Below are positions 9,656-18,416 of a DNA stretch of 57,069 bases, piece by piece. Within the stretch, counting starts at the first letter, position 1; every line of letters starts with the position of its first letter. The DNA is from UBA1081 sp964443825 (GTDB taxonomy: Bacteria > Bacillota > Clostridia > Oscillospirales > Acutalibacteraceae), in assembly GCA_964443825.1 (NCBI GenBank), contig CAYUEV010000005.1, positions 1-57,069 of the forward strand. Reading direction: 5' to 3'. The position numbers were made by a program, and so were the translations under genes. A model generated the notes under the pieces. That model was not told the DNA's origin and did not search any database. It saw only the letters and a list, made by a program, of their open reading frames with translations.

Positions 9656-10870
9656 TTATGTTCTGTAGTCGCCGTTTATTCTAACATAATCGTAAGTAAG
9701 ATCGCATCCTCTCGCGATCGCGCTCTCGTTTCCGCTTTTGAGGTCTATATTTACCATGATTTCGTCCGAAAGGAGTATTTCCTTAGCTTTCTCCTCGCTA
9801 AACTCTATGCCGCATCCGTTTTCACACACCTTTACGCTTCCCGCCTTACTGCTAAACTCGACGTCGATTTTATTTACGTCGACCTTCGCCCCGCTATATC
9901 CTATGGCGCAAAGAATCCTCCCCCAGTTAGCGTCGGAAGCGAACATCGCCGCTTTAAAAAGCGAGGAACTTACGACTGATTTCGCCGCGGTTTTAGCGGT
10001 ATTCCAATCGGGCGCTCCTTTTACGTTGCACTCGATGAGCTTAGTAGCCCCTTCCCCGTCTTTAGCTATAGCTCTGCAAAGCTTTTCAGTGAGTTTCCCC
10101 AGAGCCTCTTTAAAGATATAAAAATCCTCGTTCTCTTCATCGATAGTTTTGTTGCCCGCGAGACCGTTCGCCAAAACTACGACCATATCGTTTGTCGAAG
10201 TGTCGCCGTCTACGCTTATCATATTAAAGCTCTTCTCCGCGTCTTGATAGAGGGCTTTATGAAGAAATTCCGGCGTTATGGAAATGTCGGTCGTAATAAA
10301 AACGAGCATAGTCGCCATGTTAGGGTGAATCATCCCCGAACCTTTGGCGACGCCGCCGATTTTACACTCTTTTCCGTCCAAAGTAAATTTTACGGCAAAT
10401 TCCTTAAACACGGTATCGGTCGTCATAATAGCCTCCGCCGCGTCTTGACTTCCCTCTTCGCTTAAAGAGGAAACGAGTTTGTTTATATTTTCCTTTATAG
10501 GCTCGGTGTCTAGCGGAACGCCTATAACTCCCGTAGACGCGGGGATTACGTCTTCTTTATCTATACCCAAAGCGTCCGACGCGATTTTGCACATTTCCAG
10601 GGCTTTTTCCCGCCCGTCCGCGTTACAGGTATTCGCTTTTCCGGTATTGCAAATTATAGCTCTCGCTTTCCCGTCGCTTATATTTGATTTCGTAACGTCG
10701 ATACTGGCTCCTTTTACAAGGTTTAAAGTGTATATGGCCGCCGCCGACGCTTCCTTTTCGCTTACAATCAAAGCGAGATCTTTTTTACTCTTATTCTTCC
10801 TAAATCCGCAATGAATGCCGCCCGCTTTAAATCCCTTTGGAGCGCATACTCCGCCTTTTATATATTCCAT
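9656..10870 (-). CDS. argJ: Bifunctional ornithine acetyltransferase / N-acetylglutamate synthase
   Basis: A 404-residue ArgJ, which recycles the acetyl group from N-acetylornithine to glutamate. The self-cleavage region KGSGMIHPNMATMLVFITTD is intact; cleavage occurs before the Thr of MATML, splitting the chain into alpha and beta parts. With argC, B, D and F but no argA or argE nearby, this indicates the cyclic acetyl pathway. The longest frame starts with a GTG at 10879, but AGGTG six bases before the ATG at 10870 favours the later start. Only a few bases separate it from argC. Confidence 0.96.
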   Translation of the reverse strand: MEYIKGGVCAPKGFKAGGIHCGFRKNKSKKDLALIVSEKEASAAAIYTLNLVKGASIDVTKSNISDGKARAIICNTGKANTCNADGREKALEMCKIASDALGIDKEDVIPASTGVIGVPLDTEPIKENINKLVSSLSEEGSQDAAEAIMTTDTVFKEFAVKFTLDGKECKIGGVAKGSGMIHPNMATMLVFITTDISITPEFLHKALYQDAEKSFNMISVDGDTSTNDMVVVLANGLAGNKTIDEENEDFYIFKEALGKLTEKLCRAIAKDGEGATKLIECNVKGAPDWNTAKTAAKSVVSSSLFKAAMFASDANWGRILCAIGYSGAKVDVNKIDVEFSSKAGSVKVCENGCGIEFSEEKAKEILLSDEIMVNIDLKSGNESAIARGCDLTYDYVRINGDYRT

Positions 10871-10882
10871 TGTAAACACCTC

Positions 10883-11806
10883 TTAAAAATCTAAAAACGA
10901 CGTTTCGTCTAACCCAAGCGATATATTCATACATTCTATAGCCGCTCCGGACGCGCCTTTTCCCAAATTGTCAAATACGCTTGTTATAACTATTCTCTCG
11001 TCGTTTCCCGTTATGTAGATTTTCATATTGTCAAGCCCCGCCATATCGTTTGCGGGAAGAAAAGAAATTTTGTTCCCTTTGTATACGCTAATGAGTTTGG
11101 AATATTTGTAAAATTCGCAAAAAGCTTCAAAAACAATGTTAAGCGTTAAATTATAACATTTAGCGAAAACGGGGACCGAAGTCGCCATGCCGCTATAGTA
11201 ATCGTCAACAATAGGCGTAAATATGGGCTCGTTTTCAACGCCCGTTATATACTTCATTTCTTTTAAGTGCTTGTGATTCCCCGAAAGACCGTATAACCTC
11301 GGAGAAAACAAATCGGACGTTTTATTGTTTTCGTAATCGTTTATCATTTTTTTGCCGCCGCCGCTGTATCCCGTAAGGGAAAAACACGAAAACGGGTAAT
11401 CTCTCGGGAGAAGCCCTAAATTTACAAGCGGGTAAACCGCCGAAATAAACCCCGTCGCGTGACAGCCCGGAACGGCTATTCTTTTGGAAGACGCGATATT
11501 ACTTTTAAATTCGCTTGAAAGCTCAGGAAACCCATACGCCCACGATGGGTTTACTCTGTGAGCGGTCGAGGCGTCGATAATTACGGTATTTTCGTTTTCG
11601 CAAAGAGAAACCGACTGTTTTGACGCGTCGTCGGGAAGACAAAGAAAAGTAATATCGCTTAAATTTATAAGTTTTCTTCGCTCGCTCTCGTCTCTTCTTA
11701 AGCCGTCGTCAATTTTTAAAAGTTCTATATCGCGCCTTTTTTTAAGACGTTCTTCAATTCGAAGACCCGTCGTGCCGGAGTTCCCGTCGATAAAAATTCT
11801 CTTCAT
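10883..11806 (-). CDS. argC: N-acetyl-gamma-glutamyl-phosphate reductase, type 2
   Basis: A 307-residue NADPH-dependent reductase of the shorter AGPR type 2 class, opening with IFIDGNSGTTGLRIEERL. VPGCHATGF holds the active-site Cys, and GYSGGGKK follows. It makes N-acetylglutamate semialdehyde for ArgD. It is the first gene of the operon, with AGGAG eight bases before its ATG and a clear promoter 50 to 80 bases upstream. Confidence 0.95.
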   Translation of the reverse strand: MKRIFIDGNSGTTGLRIEERLKKRRDIELLKIDDGLRRDESERRKLINLSDITFLCLPDDASKQSVSLCENENTVIIDASTAHRVNPSWAYGFPELSSEFKSNIASSKRIAVPGCHATGFISAVYPLVNLGLLPRDYPFSCFSLTGYSGGGKKMINDYENNKTSDLFSPRLYGLSGNHKHLKEMKYITGVENEPIFTPIVDDYYSGMATSVPVFAKCYNLTLNIVFEAFCEFYKYSKLISVYKGNKISFLPANDMAGLDNMKIYITGNDERIVITSVFDNLGKGASGAAIECMNISLGLDETSFLDF

Positions 11807-11857
11807 GTTATCGCTCCTATAAAAAGTAGATATGACCTTTTAATTTTCTAAGAATAT

Positions 11858-11885
11858 ATTTTACACTTTTAATTCCGTATGTCAA
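11858..11885 (-). promoter_or_regulatory. Promoter of the arg operon
   Basis: On the minus strand TTGACA (11880-11885) and TAAAAT (11858-11863) are 16 bases apart. The predicted start leaves a leader of about 45 bases to argC. The match to the vegetative consensus is strong. Confidence 0.75.
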
Positions 11886-11894
11886 TATTAAATC

Positions 11895-11909
11895 TGAATA
11901 TTTATACAT
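11895..11909. promoter_or_regulatory. Candidate ArgR box
   Basis: TGAATATTTATACAT resembles the AT-rich ArgR operator (TGAATA, A/T-rich centre, imperfect inverted half). It lies about ten bases upstream of the -35 hexamer of the arg promoter. A second, weaker look-alike (ATGAATAATATTATG) is at 12015-12029. Binding is inferred, and no argR gene is in the window. Confidence 0.45.
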
Positions 11910-12212
11910 TTTTGTTGTTTTACATCATATAGTCTCTTAATACGCCGCGTTATTGTTTATAACGCCAATATACAGGCGTCGTTTGACGTCAATCGCAGCT
12001 GTCGCAATTTTCAAAATGAATAATATTATGTATATATTTAAAAATATACGTATTACTTGCATAAAATGTAAAATTCACAAAAAATTGTATTTACAAAATA
12101 TTTACAAAAATACAATGTCAATGTAATATTACAGCGAGAAAAGCTATTGAAAAAAGCCGGATACCGTGCTAAAATAAATTTTGCGAATAGATGCGAAAGG
12201 AGTAACAATTTT

Positions 12213-13160
12213 ATGAATAAGTCACAAATTGTATTTAAAGCGGTCGATATTGTCTGCAAAAAATCACAAAACCCGTATAACTACGATAATATTTTCTGTA
12301 TTAAAGATATTCCTTATAGCGATATCGATGAAAAGATGACTTGCGGCGATCTTTACTTTGATCCTCTTTGTCTTAAGGACGGCAAGAAACACCCCATAAT
12401 CCTCAATATCCACGGCGGCGGCTTCGTTATGGGCGATAAGCGTTACAGAAAGTGTCTTTCAGAGTACTATGCCGACAGAGGGTATTACGTTTACAACATA
12501 AACTACCGTATGCCGCCTTCAGTCGATATTATGGGCTGCATTAAAGATTGCGCCGACGCTTTAAACTATATTCCCGTCCTTGCTCAAACGTATAATATTG
12601 ACGTCGATAAAATTGTAGTTACCGGCGACTCGTCCGGCGCGTACTTAGCGGCGTATTTAGGAGTGTTAAAATTTAATCCCGATCTTCCCGCCTTAACAAA
12701 TCTCCCCGAGATTACCGCTCCCATCGCCGCTTTAATTCTCCACAGCGGTCCATACGACATGAAAAAAATGATGGGAGAACATTTATTCGGTCTTTCCCGC
12801 GAGTTGGGCTCCATGTTAGTGGGCTTCGATTTAACGAAAGATATGACTAACATAATCGACTTCAAATATTTCGACTACATATCTCCCATAGATTTCGTGA
12901 ACGACGCGTGGAGTCCCGTTTTCCTCTCCTGGTCCGACAGCGACGTTATTTGCACAGATCAAGGTCGTCCGATGGCGTTAAAACTCATGGAACACTCTCC
13001 TAAAGTAGCGACATTTTACGCCGACGGGTTGACGCTCGGTCACTGTTTCCACCTCACCATGAAAAAAGACATTTCCATGAAGTGCATCGATAACAGCATT
13101 GAGTTTGCAAACGACGTTATTAGCGACATAGACAAAGCAAAAAGAGAAAAAGCGTCTTAA
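12213..13160 (+). CDS. Alpha/beta hydrolase (HSL-like esterase)
   Basis: A 315-residue alpha/beta-hydrolase of the hormone-sensitive-lipase type. NIHGGGFVMGD is the oxyanion-hole motif, GDSSGAYLA carries the nucleophile Ser, SWSDSDVIC supplies the likely acid and LGHCFHL the His. No signal peptide is visible, so it is probably cytoplasmic. It may deacetylate small or sugar esters, but the substrate is not known. The frame is open from a TTG at 12147, but AAGGAG at 12197-12202 places the start at the ATG at 12213. It is a single-gene unit ending in a hairpin terminator. Confidence 0.85.
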   Translation: MNKSQIVFKAVDIVCKKSQNPYNYDNIFCIKDIPYSDIDEKMTCGDLYFDPLCLKDGKKHPIILNIHGGGFVMGDKRYRKCLSEYYADRGYYVYNINYRMPPSVDIMGCIKDCADALNYIPVLAQTYNIDVDKIVVTGDSSGAYLAAYLGVLKFNPDLPALTNLPEITAPIAALILHSGPYDMKKMMGEHLFGLSRELGSMLVGFDLTKDMTNIIDFKYFDYISPIDFVNDAWSPVFLSWSDSDVICTDQGRPMALKLMEHSPKVATFYADGLTLGHCFHLTMKKDISMKCIDNSIEFANDVISDIDKAKREKAS

Positions 13161-13176
13161 GAATATACCTTTAACG

Positions 13177-13205
13177 AGCCGGCTTTAACAGTCGGCTTGA
13201 TTTTT
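13177..13205 (+). terminator. Terminator of the esterase gene
   Basis: Stem AGCCGGC / GTCGGCT with a seven-base loop, followed by TTGATTTTTG. Its tail overlaps the -35 of the next promoter. Confidence 0.7.
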
Positions 13206-13225
13206 GCGGTTTTTTATAGTATAAT
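13197..13225 (+). promoter_or_regulatory. Promoter of the GH29-nagA unit
   Basis: TTGATT (13197-13202), 17 bases, TATAAT (13220-13225). The expected start is close to 13232, giving a very short leader. Confidence 0.65.
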
Positions 13226-13262
13226 TTCAATATAATTATTTTAAATGAAGTCGGGTCTGGTT

Positions 13263-14651
13263 ATGAAATCATATGAAATCGCCGCTAACGTTTTTCCTAC
13301 CGAACGTCAAATAAAATGGCAGGATATGGAATTTTACGCCATAATTTACTACGGTCTTAACACTTTTACCGGCAGGGAAATAAGCGATGGTTTTACCGTG
13401 CCGGAGATGTTCTGGCCGGAAGATTTAAATACGGACGAATGGTGCGAGCTTGTAAAACAAGCCAACATGAGCGGAATGATTCTCACCGCGAAACACTTCG
13501 ACGGTTTTTGCAACTGGCAAACCGAAACTACCGATTACAGCGTTAAATCCTCGTCGTGGCTTGACGGCAAAGGCGATCTTGTAAGAATGGCGGCTACGTC
13601 TTCCTTAAAATACGGTCTTAAATTCGGGCTTTATCTGCCCGTATGGGACAGGCACGAAAAATCATTTAAAGACCCCAAAGGCTCTTATAACGAGTTTTTT
13701 ATAAAACAACTTACCGAACTAGTCGCAAATTACGGAAAGCTCTTTGAGATAATCGTCGACGACAGGTGCGACGAAGATATACCGTTTGATTTTGATTATA
13801 AAACCGTTTACAAAATTATAAGAGAATATCAGCCCGACTGCGCTATCACCTGGCGGGGTCCCGACGCGAGATGGGTCGGCAACTCCAAAGGCGTCACAAG
13901 AAACGAGGAGTGGAACAGCGTCCCCGCCTGCTACGGATACTCCGAGGACGGGAGCGTATTGTACTCAAAAGTTAAGAAAAAAGAAGGTCAAATGGTGTTG
14001 GACTTAGGCGGCAGGAGCGCTATTAGAGGCGAAACCGACTTTATTTGGTCGCCGTGTGAAGTAAATTACCCTATGCGCCCGCACTGGTTTTACAAAAAAG
14101 ACGACGATATGCTCTCTAAAACCAAGGATAAATTATTAAAAATGTACTGTAAAACCGTGGGCGGCAACCAAAATCTTATGCTCGGGTTAGCCCCCGACAA
14201 AAGGGGTAAGTTTGAAAACACCGAAAAAGAAATCCTTAAATCCACGGGTCACGATTTAAAAGTAATTTTTGGCTACAATCTTTTAAGCGAAGCGACCGTC
14301 GCGGCTAGCAGCGAATTGGGCGACCTCTATAAAGCTGATAATTTATCGGCCGACAACGACGCCTTCTGGAGTCCTAAAGAAAGCGATAAAAACCCCGAAA
14401 TAACGGTTAATTTCGACGAACCGAAACTTTTTGATAAAGTAGTGTTAAAAGAGCACATCAGGGGCGGTCAGCACGTCGAAAAATTTACCGTCTATGTTAA
14501 GAAAAACAATAAATGGAAAAAGCATTCCGAAGGGACTGTAATAGGCCACAAAAAAATCTGCGAGGAGAAACCCTGCGAAACAGACTCCATAAAAATCGTC
14601 TTCACAAAATACAGAAAAAATATCGAGATTTCTTATCTTCAAATAAACTGA
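13263..14651 (+). CDS. Alpha-L-fucosidase-like glycoside hydrolase (GH29) with C-terminal F5/8-type domain
   Basis: A 462-residue enzyme. Residues to about 340 form a GH29 barrel: TAKHFDGFCNWQT, LPVWDRHEKSF, FEIIVDDRCDED (the first Asp of VDD aligns with the GH29 nucleophile), and WSPCEVNYPMRPHWFY with LMLGLAPDKRG. The last ~120 residues look like a galactose-binding/discoidin domain. No signal peptide is seen, so it acts inside the cell on imported sugars, releasing L-fucose or a related residue. It is followed 13 bases later by nagA, which suggests use of N-acetylglucosamine-containing host glycans. An earlier in-frame ATG at 13245 is possible; neither start has a strong ribosome binding site. 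Confidence 0.82.
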   Translation: MKSYEIAANVFPTERQIKWQDMEFYAIIYYGLNTFTGREISDGFTVPEMFWPEDLNTDEWCELVKQANMSGMILTAKHFDGFCNWQTETTDYSVKSSSWLDGKGDLVRMAATSSLKYGLKFGLYLPVWDRHEKSFKDPKGSYNEFFIKQLTELVANYGKLFEIIVDDRCDEDIPFDFDYKTVYKIIREYQPDCAITWRGPDARWVGNSKGVTRNEEWNSVPACYGYSEDGSVLYSKVKKKEGQMVLDLGGRSAIRGETDFIWSPCEVNYPMRPHWFYKKDDDMLSKTKDKLLKMYCKTVGGNQNLMLGLAPDKRGKFENTEKEILKSTGHDLKVIFGYNLLSEATVAASSELGDLYKADNLSADNDAFWSPKESDKNPEITVNFDEPKLFDKVVLKEHIRGGQHVEKFTVYVKKNNKWKKHSEGTVIGHKKICEEKPCETDSIKIVFTKYRKNIEISYLQIN

Positions 14652-14664
14652 TTAAGGGGCGCCA

Positions 14665-15765
14665 ATGATTTTAAAAAACGGTCGCGCGTTTATTAACGGC
14701 GAATTTACCAAAACCGATTTAAATATTAAAAACGGGAGAATCGCGGGATTCGGCTCGTCAGAAAGCGACGACGATATAATCGACTGTTCCGAAAAATATA
14801 TCGTTCCCGGATTTATTGATATTCACACTCACGGTTCGATTGGATTTGATTTTTCCAAAGCCTCAGTCTCGGAAATTTTAAAAATGCGCCGGTACTACCT
14901 TAAAAACGGCGTTACCTCTATTTTGCCAACGACCGTGACGCTGTCTTGCGGCGATATCATAAAAGCCGTCGAAACGATCAAAGAAGCGTCAAAAATCTCC
15001 GCCGCAGGCTCTAAAATAGTTGGAGTAAATCTCGAAGGTCCTTATCTCTCCCCTAAAAGAAGCGGCGCTCATGATAAATCACTTTTAAAAAAGCCTGATT
15101 TGGATTTTATTAAATCATTAGGAGATTTTGTTAAAGTCGTAAACGTAGCCCCGGAATACGACAACGCCGTTGATTTTATTAAAAAATTTAACGGAACAGT
15201 ATCCATAGCGCATACCGATTGTTCATATGAAAGAGCTATGGAAGCTATTAATGCCGACGCTAAACACATAACTCATATATTTAACGCGATGAACCCTCTT
15301 CACCACAGAAACCCGGGAGTTGTTTGCGCGTTTTTTAACTCGGACGCGTTCGCCGAGATAATTTGCGACGGCGTTCATGTTTTGCCGCCCGTATTAAAAA
15401 TGATGTTCTCCCTTAAAAGCGAAAAACTTATTGTGATTTCAGATTCCATGGCGGCCGCCGGTCTTAATGACGGCGAGTATACATTAGGAGACTTAAAAGT
15501 AAACGTTAAAAACGGGGTCGCCGCTCTTCCCGACGGAACGCTGGCCGGATCCACCATGAATATTTACGATATGTTTAAAAACCTTTTAAATATAGGCGTT
15601 AAAAAAGAAGACGCCGTAAGGTCGGTTACGGAAAATCCCGCCGCGTCGATAAATTTAAAGGATACAGGATTTTTAAAAAAAGATTACATAGCCGACGTCA
15701 ACATATTAAACGGCGATTTTTCGATTCACAAAACCATATTGGACGGAATTGTTGCGGAACCTTAA
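14665..15765 (+). CDS. nagA: N-acetylglucosamine-6-phosphate deacetylase
   Basis: A 366-residue amidohydrolase that converts GlcNAc-6-phosphate to glucosamine-6-phosphate. IDIHTHGSIGFDF gives the HxH metal site, EGPYLSPKRSGAH the metal-binding Glu, HIFNAMNPLHHRNPG the substrate-binding loop, and ISDSMAAAG the catalytic Asp. Length is normal. AAGGGGC precedes the ATG. It is in one unit with the GH29 gene; nagB and an N-acetylglucosamine transporter are not in the window. Confidence 0.96.
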   Translation: MILKNGRAFINGEFTKTDLNIKNGRIAGFGSSESDDDIIDCSEKYIVPGFIDIHTHGSIGFDFSKASVSEILKMRRYYLKNGVTSILPTTVTLSCGDIIKAVETIKEASKISAAGSKIVGVNLEGPYLSPKRSGAHDKSLLKKPDLDFIKSLGDFVKVVNVAPEYDNAVDFIKKFNGTVSIAHTDCSYERAMEAINADAKHITHIFNAMNPLHHRNPGVVCAFFNSDAFAEIICDGVHVLPPVLKMMFSLKSEKLIVISDSMAAAGLNDGEYTLGDLKVNVKNGVAALPDGTLAGSTMNIYDMFKNLLNIGVKKEDAVRSVTENPAASINLKDTGFLKKDYIADVNILNGDFSIHKTILDGIVAEP

Positions 15766-15771
15766 AAATTA

Positions 15772-15805
15772 CCCCGGCCATACGGTCGGGGCTTTGTTTT
15801 GTTTT
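15772..15805. terminator. Terminator after nagA
   Basis: Stem CCCCGGCC / GGTCGGGG with loop ATAC, then CTTTGTTTTGTTTTTT. It ends the GH29-nagA unit and faces the end of the convergent GPH transporter gene. Confidence 0.8.
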
Positions 15806-18238
15806 TTAAACTTCCGAAGGAACGCTCTCAAGTCTTTCTTTAGCGGCTATATAAAGCGACTCGATTTCATCAAGATGTTTATAATTTTCTTGCTGTTTTA
15901 AGAGTTTTTCGGCGTCGAGATAAGGCTTGGCGGCGCGGTTAAAGTATGCGTGTTTATCCATTTCGGCTTTTATCTCTTTGCGAAGCGGTTTCTTCTCCTG
16001 CTCAATTTTTTTGATTTCCGCTCTTATTTTCTGCTCTTTTGTGGAATCATGTTCCTTTTTGGATTTATGAAGGTCGTTATAAAGGTCTTTAAGTTTTTTG
16101 TCGATCTCGTCTTCTTTGTTGTATAAGAGTTCAAGGTGCGCGAAATCCGGTTTTTCAAACGCTTTGTCGCCGCCGTAATATTTATGGATCGTCTTATACG
16201 AGAGTTTTTTCTTCGACGCTATCTCTACGGAGAACTTTCTAAGCTCTTTTTGTTCGGGCGTAGTCGTGGGAAGGGATTTAGCTTTCTTAAGCTCGTCTTT
16301 AATCGCCTCAAGAGACATTGATTTAAGTCCCGCCAAACCTTTATTGTAAACGTCCGTGTACGCCTTAACCTGTTGAATATAAAGGTCTTTAGAGAATTTA
16401 TAAAGTTCATCGCAGACCATTTTGGAAACTTCTATATCTTCGTTATATTTCAAAGCTTCTTTGTAAGCTTTTTTAGCTTCTTTGCGAGTGGATTTTCCTG
16501 AATTATTATAATCTTTTTTATTTGTCGATTTAGGCGTTTTACCGCTCATCTCTTTTGCGTTATTGATTATATCGACGGTTTCCACAAGATCTCTATCTGT
16601 AAGGACGCCGTTGTCATAATCCTCAAATAACGCCCGAACTTTTAATATATTGACGACCGACTTCTGTTTTTTCTCGTCAAAATCATACCATATGTACGGG
16701 ATGACGTTCAAAAGGGCACCCACGGCGGAAACTATAATCAAAACGTGGAGCAAGTGCGACAAAATATTCACGTCGTATAAAGCGGAATAAGCGTTAATAT
16801 AGTTGTTCTGCCCCTGCGCCAGCTGCTCTTTTAAGATAGTCCCGACGGTCTTGCCATCGCCTAACATCCTGTTAAGAACATCGGGATTGGACGTAACTAT
16901 TTTCGCGTTGGCCTCGGTTATGCCGCCTTTTTCATATATGAACGGAAGAACCGAAGACGTAACAAGGCTTATTACGCTGCCTATGGTTGTGACTGCCGAA
17001 AACATACCGTCGATTCTTTCGCCTGTTTTATACTGCTGATAATCTCTTATATCGGCTTGAATAGCGGGATTCAAAATGTGCATAAACGAACCGACCACGC
17101 CGTTAAGATAAAGGCAGATGAGTACGAGCCACATAGTCGTGCCGTTCATTTGAGCCGTGGCGGGAAGCATCATAAGTATAAATACTATATTTAAAACATT
17201 AGTAAATACAAGTACCTTTTTCTTGCCCCACTTTCTAATCGCGAAAGGCGCCATTAACATACCCCATAAAGAAGAGTTGCCGTACAGCGTGACGACTATA
17301 CCGTAAACCGTACCGCTGCAAACGCCGCCGTAATTGTAAAGCCAGTTTTGGATATTGGCGTAGGAGGTTTCGAGGAAACCTATCCATCCCGCGAGCGCGA
17401 TTATCCAGAAATACTTATTTTTGGCGACTTCTCTTAAAGAATCCGTAAATCTTATTTGAATAACATGCGTTCTCGCCTGAACGATTTTCTCTTCCGTATA
17501 CTTATAAACGATTATGCAAAGTAAAATGCCCAACACCGCGAGTATGGGGTAAAGCAGCCTGTAAACCCTAATATCGGTTGTGTTCGTCTTATAGATCTTG
17601 GAAGCTATAATAGGCGTTATAAGGTTTATTACACTTGGAGCAAAAGAATAAACTATAGCTTTGATAGACGTAACGTCCGCTCTTTCCTGAGAGTTGGGAG
17701 AGAGAACGTGAATCAAATTTTCATACGAATCGTAGAAAAAGTAATAGAAGAAATTTAAAAGGAGGTTAAAAAACAAAATCAGCGCGCATTTGGCGACATA
17801 TGAGGCGGATTTGCCGAAAATCTCCATGGAGCCGAATATTGAACCGAAAACTTTATCATACGGAAACCAAACCATCAAGACGGCTATTATAGCCGTAGGA
17901 ATAGCCATTGAAACTATATAAGGCCTGTATTTGCCGGCCTTATTGCGGGTGTTGTCTATTATGTTAGCCCTAAGCCCCGTTAAAGGTATATTAGTTAGTA
18001 CGGCTATGACATAAAGAATGTACATGTCCGTAGCGCCCACGCCTAACGTACTCGATATAAGGGTATTGCCGGTGCCCAATATACAAGCCGTGCCGAGGGT
18101 TATTATCATGTAAGCGCCGATGCCCCCCCCCGAATACGCCGCGATTTCGCGGAAACTCATGTACCTGCCTTTCATTGGTTTTTTCCAATACGTCTTGACA
18201 TTCGAAAGAACGGTGGAAATTTTCTTACCTAATTCCAT
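15806..18238 (-). CDS. GPH-family sugar transporter with a long charged C-terminal tail
   Basis: An 810-residue protein. Residues to about 515 form a glycoside-pentoside-hexuronide (MFS-related) cation symporter with about twelve membrane segments. After the last segment (LLNVIPYIWYDFDEKKQKS) comes a tail of about 295 residues rich in Lys, Glu and Asp, predicted largely helical or coiled-coil and cytoplasmic. Usual GPH transporters are about 450-500 residues, so the tail is an addition. The gene is divergent from araA, so arabinose or arabinoside import is a reasonable guess. An ATG at 18271 opens the frame, but it sits against the -10; GGAGG just before the ATG at 18238 sets the start. Confidence 0.85.
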   Translation of the reverse strand: MELGKKISTVLSNVKTYWKKPMKGRYMSFREIAAYSGGGIGAYMIITLGTACILGTGNTLISSTLGVGATDMYILYVIAVLTNIPLTGLRANIIDNTRNKAGKYRPYIVSMAIPTAIIAVLMVWFPYDKVFGSIFGSMEIFGKSASYVAKCALILFFNLLLNFFYYFFYDSYENLIHVLSPNSQERADVTSIKAIVYSFAPSVINLITPIIASKIYKTNTTDIRVYRLLYPILAVLGILLCIIVYKYTEEKIVQARTHVIQIRFTDSLREVAKNKYFWIIALAGWIGFLETSYANIQNWLYNYGGVCSGTVYGIVVTLYGNSSLWGMLMAPFAIRKWGKKKVLVFTNVLNIVFILMMLPATAQMNGTTMWLVLICLYLNGVVGSFMHILNPAIQADIRDYQQYKTGERIDGMFSAVTTIGSVISLVTSSVLPFIYEKGGITEANAKIVTSNPDVLNRMLGDGKTVGTILKEQLAQGQNNYINAYSALYDVNILSHLLHVLIIVSAVGALLNVIPYIWYDFDEKKQKSVVNILKVRALFEDYDNGVLTDRDLVETVDIINNAKEMSGKTPKSTNKKDYNNSGKSTRKEAKKAYKEALKYNEDIEVSKMVCDELYKFSKDLYIQQVKAYTDVYNKGLAGLKSMSLEAIKDELKKAKSLPTTTPEQKELRKFSVEIASKKKLSYKTIHKYYGGDKAFEKPDFAHLELLYNKEDEIDKKLKDLYNDLHKSKKEHDSTKEQKIRAEIKKIEQEKKPLRKEIKAEMDKHAYFNRAAKPYLDAEKLLKQQENYKHLDEIESLYIAAKERLESVPSEV

Positions 18239-18261
18239 ATGTATACCTCCAGTTACTGAAC

Positions 18262-18290
18262 ATTGTATCATACCAAAACAAAATAATCAA
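18262..18290 (-). promoter_or_regulatory. Promoter of the GPH transporter gene
   Basis: Minus strand TTGATT (18285-18290), 17 bases, TACAAT (18262-18267). This excludes translation from the upstream ATG at 18271. Confidence 0.7.
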
Positions 18291-18359
18291 TAATTTTTTT
18301 ACATTTTGCATAAAATTTTTATCGCAACTTTTAAAAAATCATTTACCGTTAAAAAATTG

Positions 18360-18389
18360 TTGATTTTATAGGACTGTATGATGTATTAT
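18360..18389 (+). promoter_or_regulatory. Promoter of araA
   Basis: TTGATT (18360-18365), 18 bases, TATTAT (18384-18389), about 27 bases before the preferred araA start. It is back to back with the transporter promoter, so one regulator could control both. Confidence 0.55.
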
Positions 18390-18416
18390 AAGACTATCAA
18401 TGGAAAAGGTGAGATC

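Noticed and set aside
11807..12212. T-box or riboswitch before argC
   Set aside because: The predicted leader is only about 45 bases, and no specifier loop or T-box sequence was found; an ArgR-type operator explains the region better.
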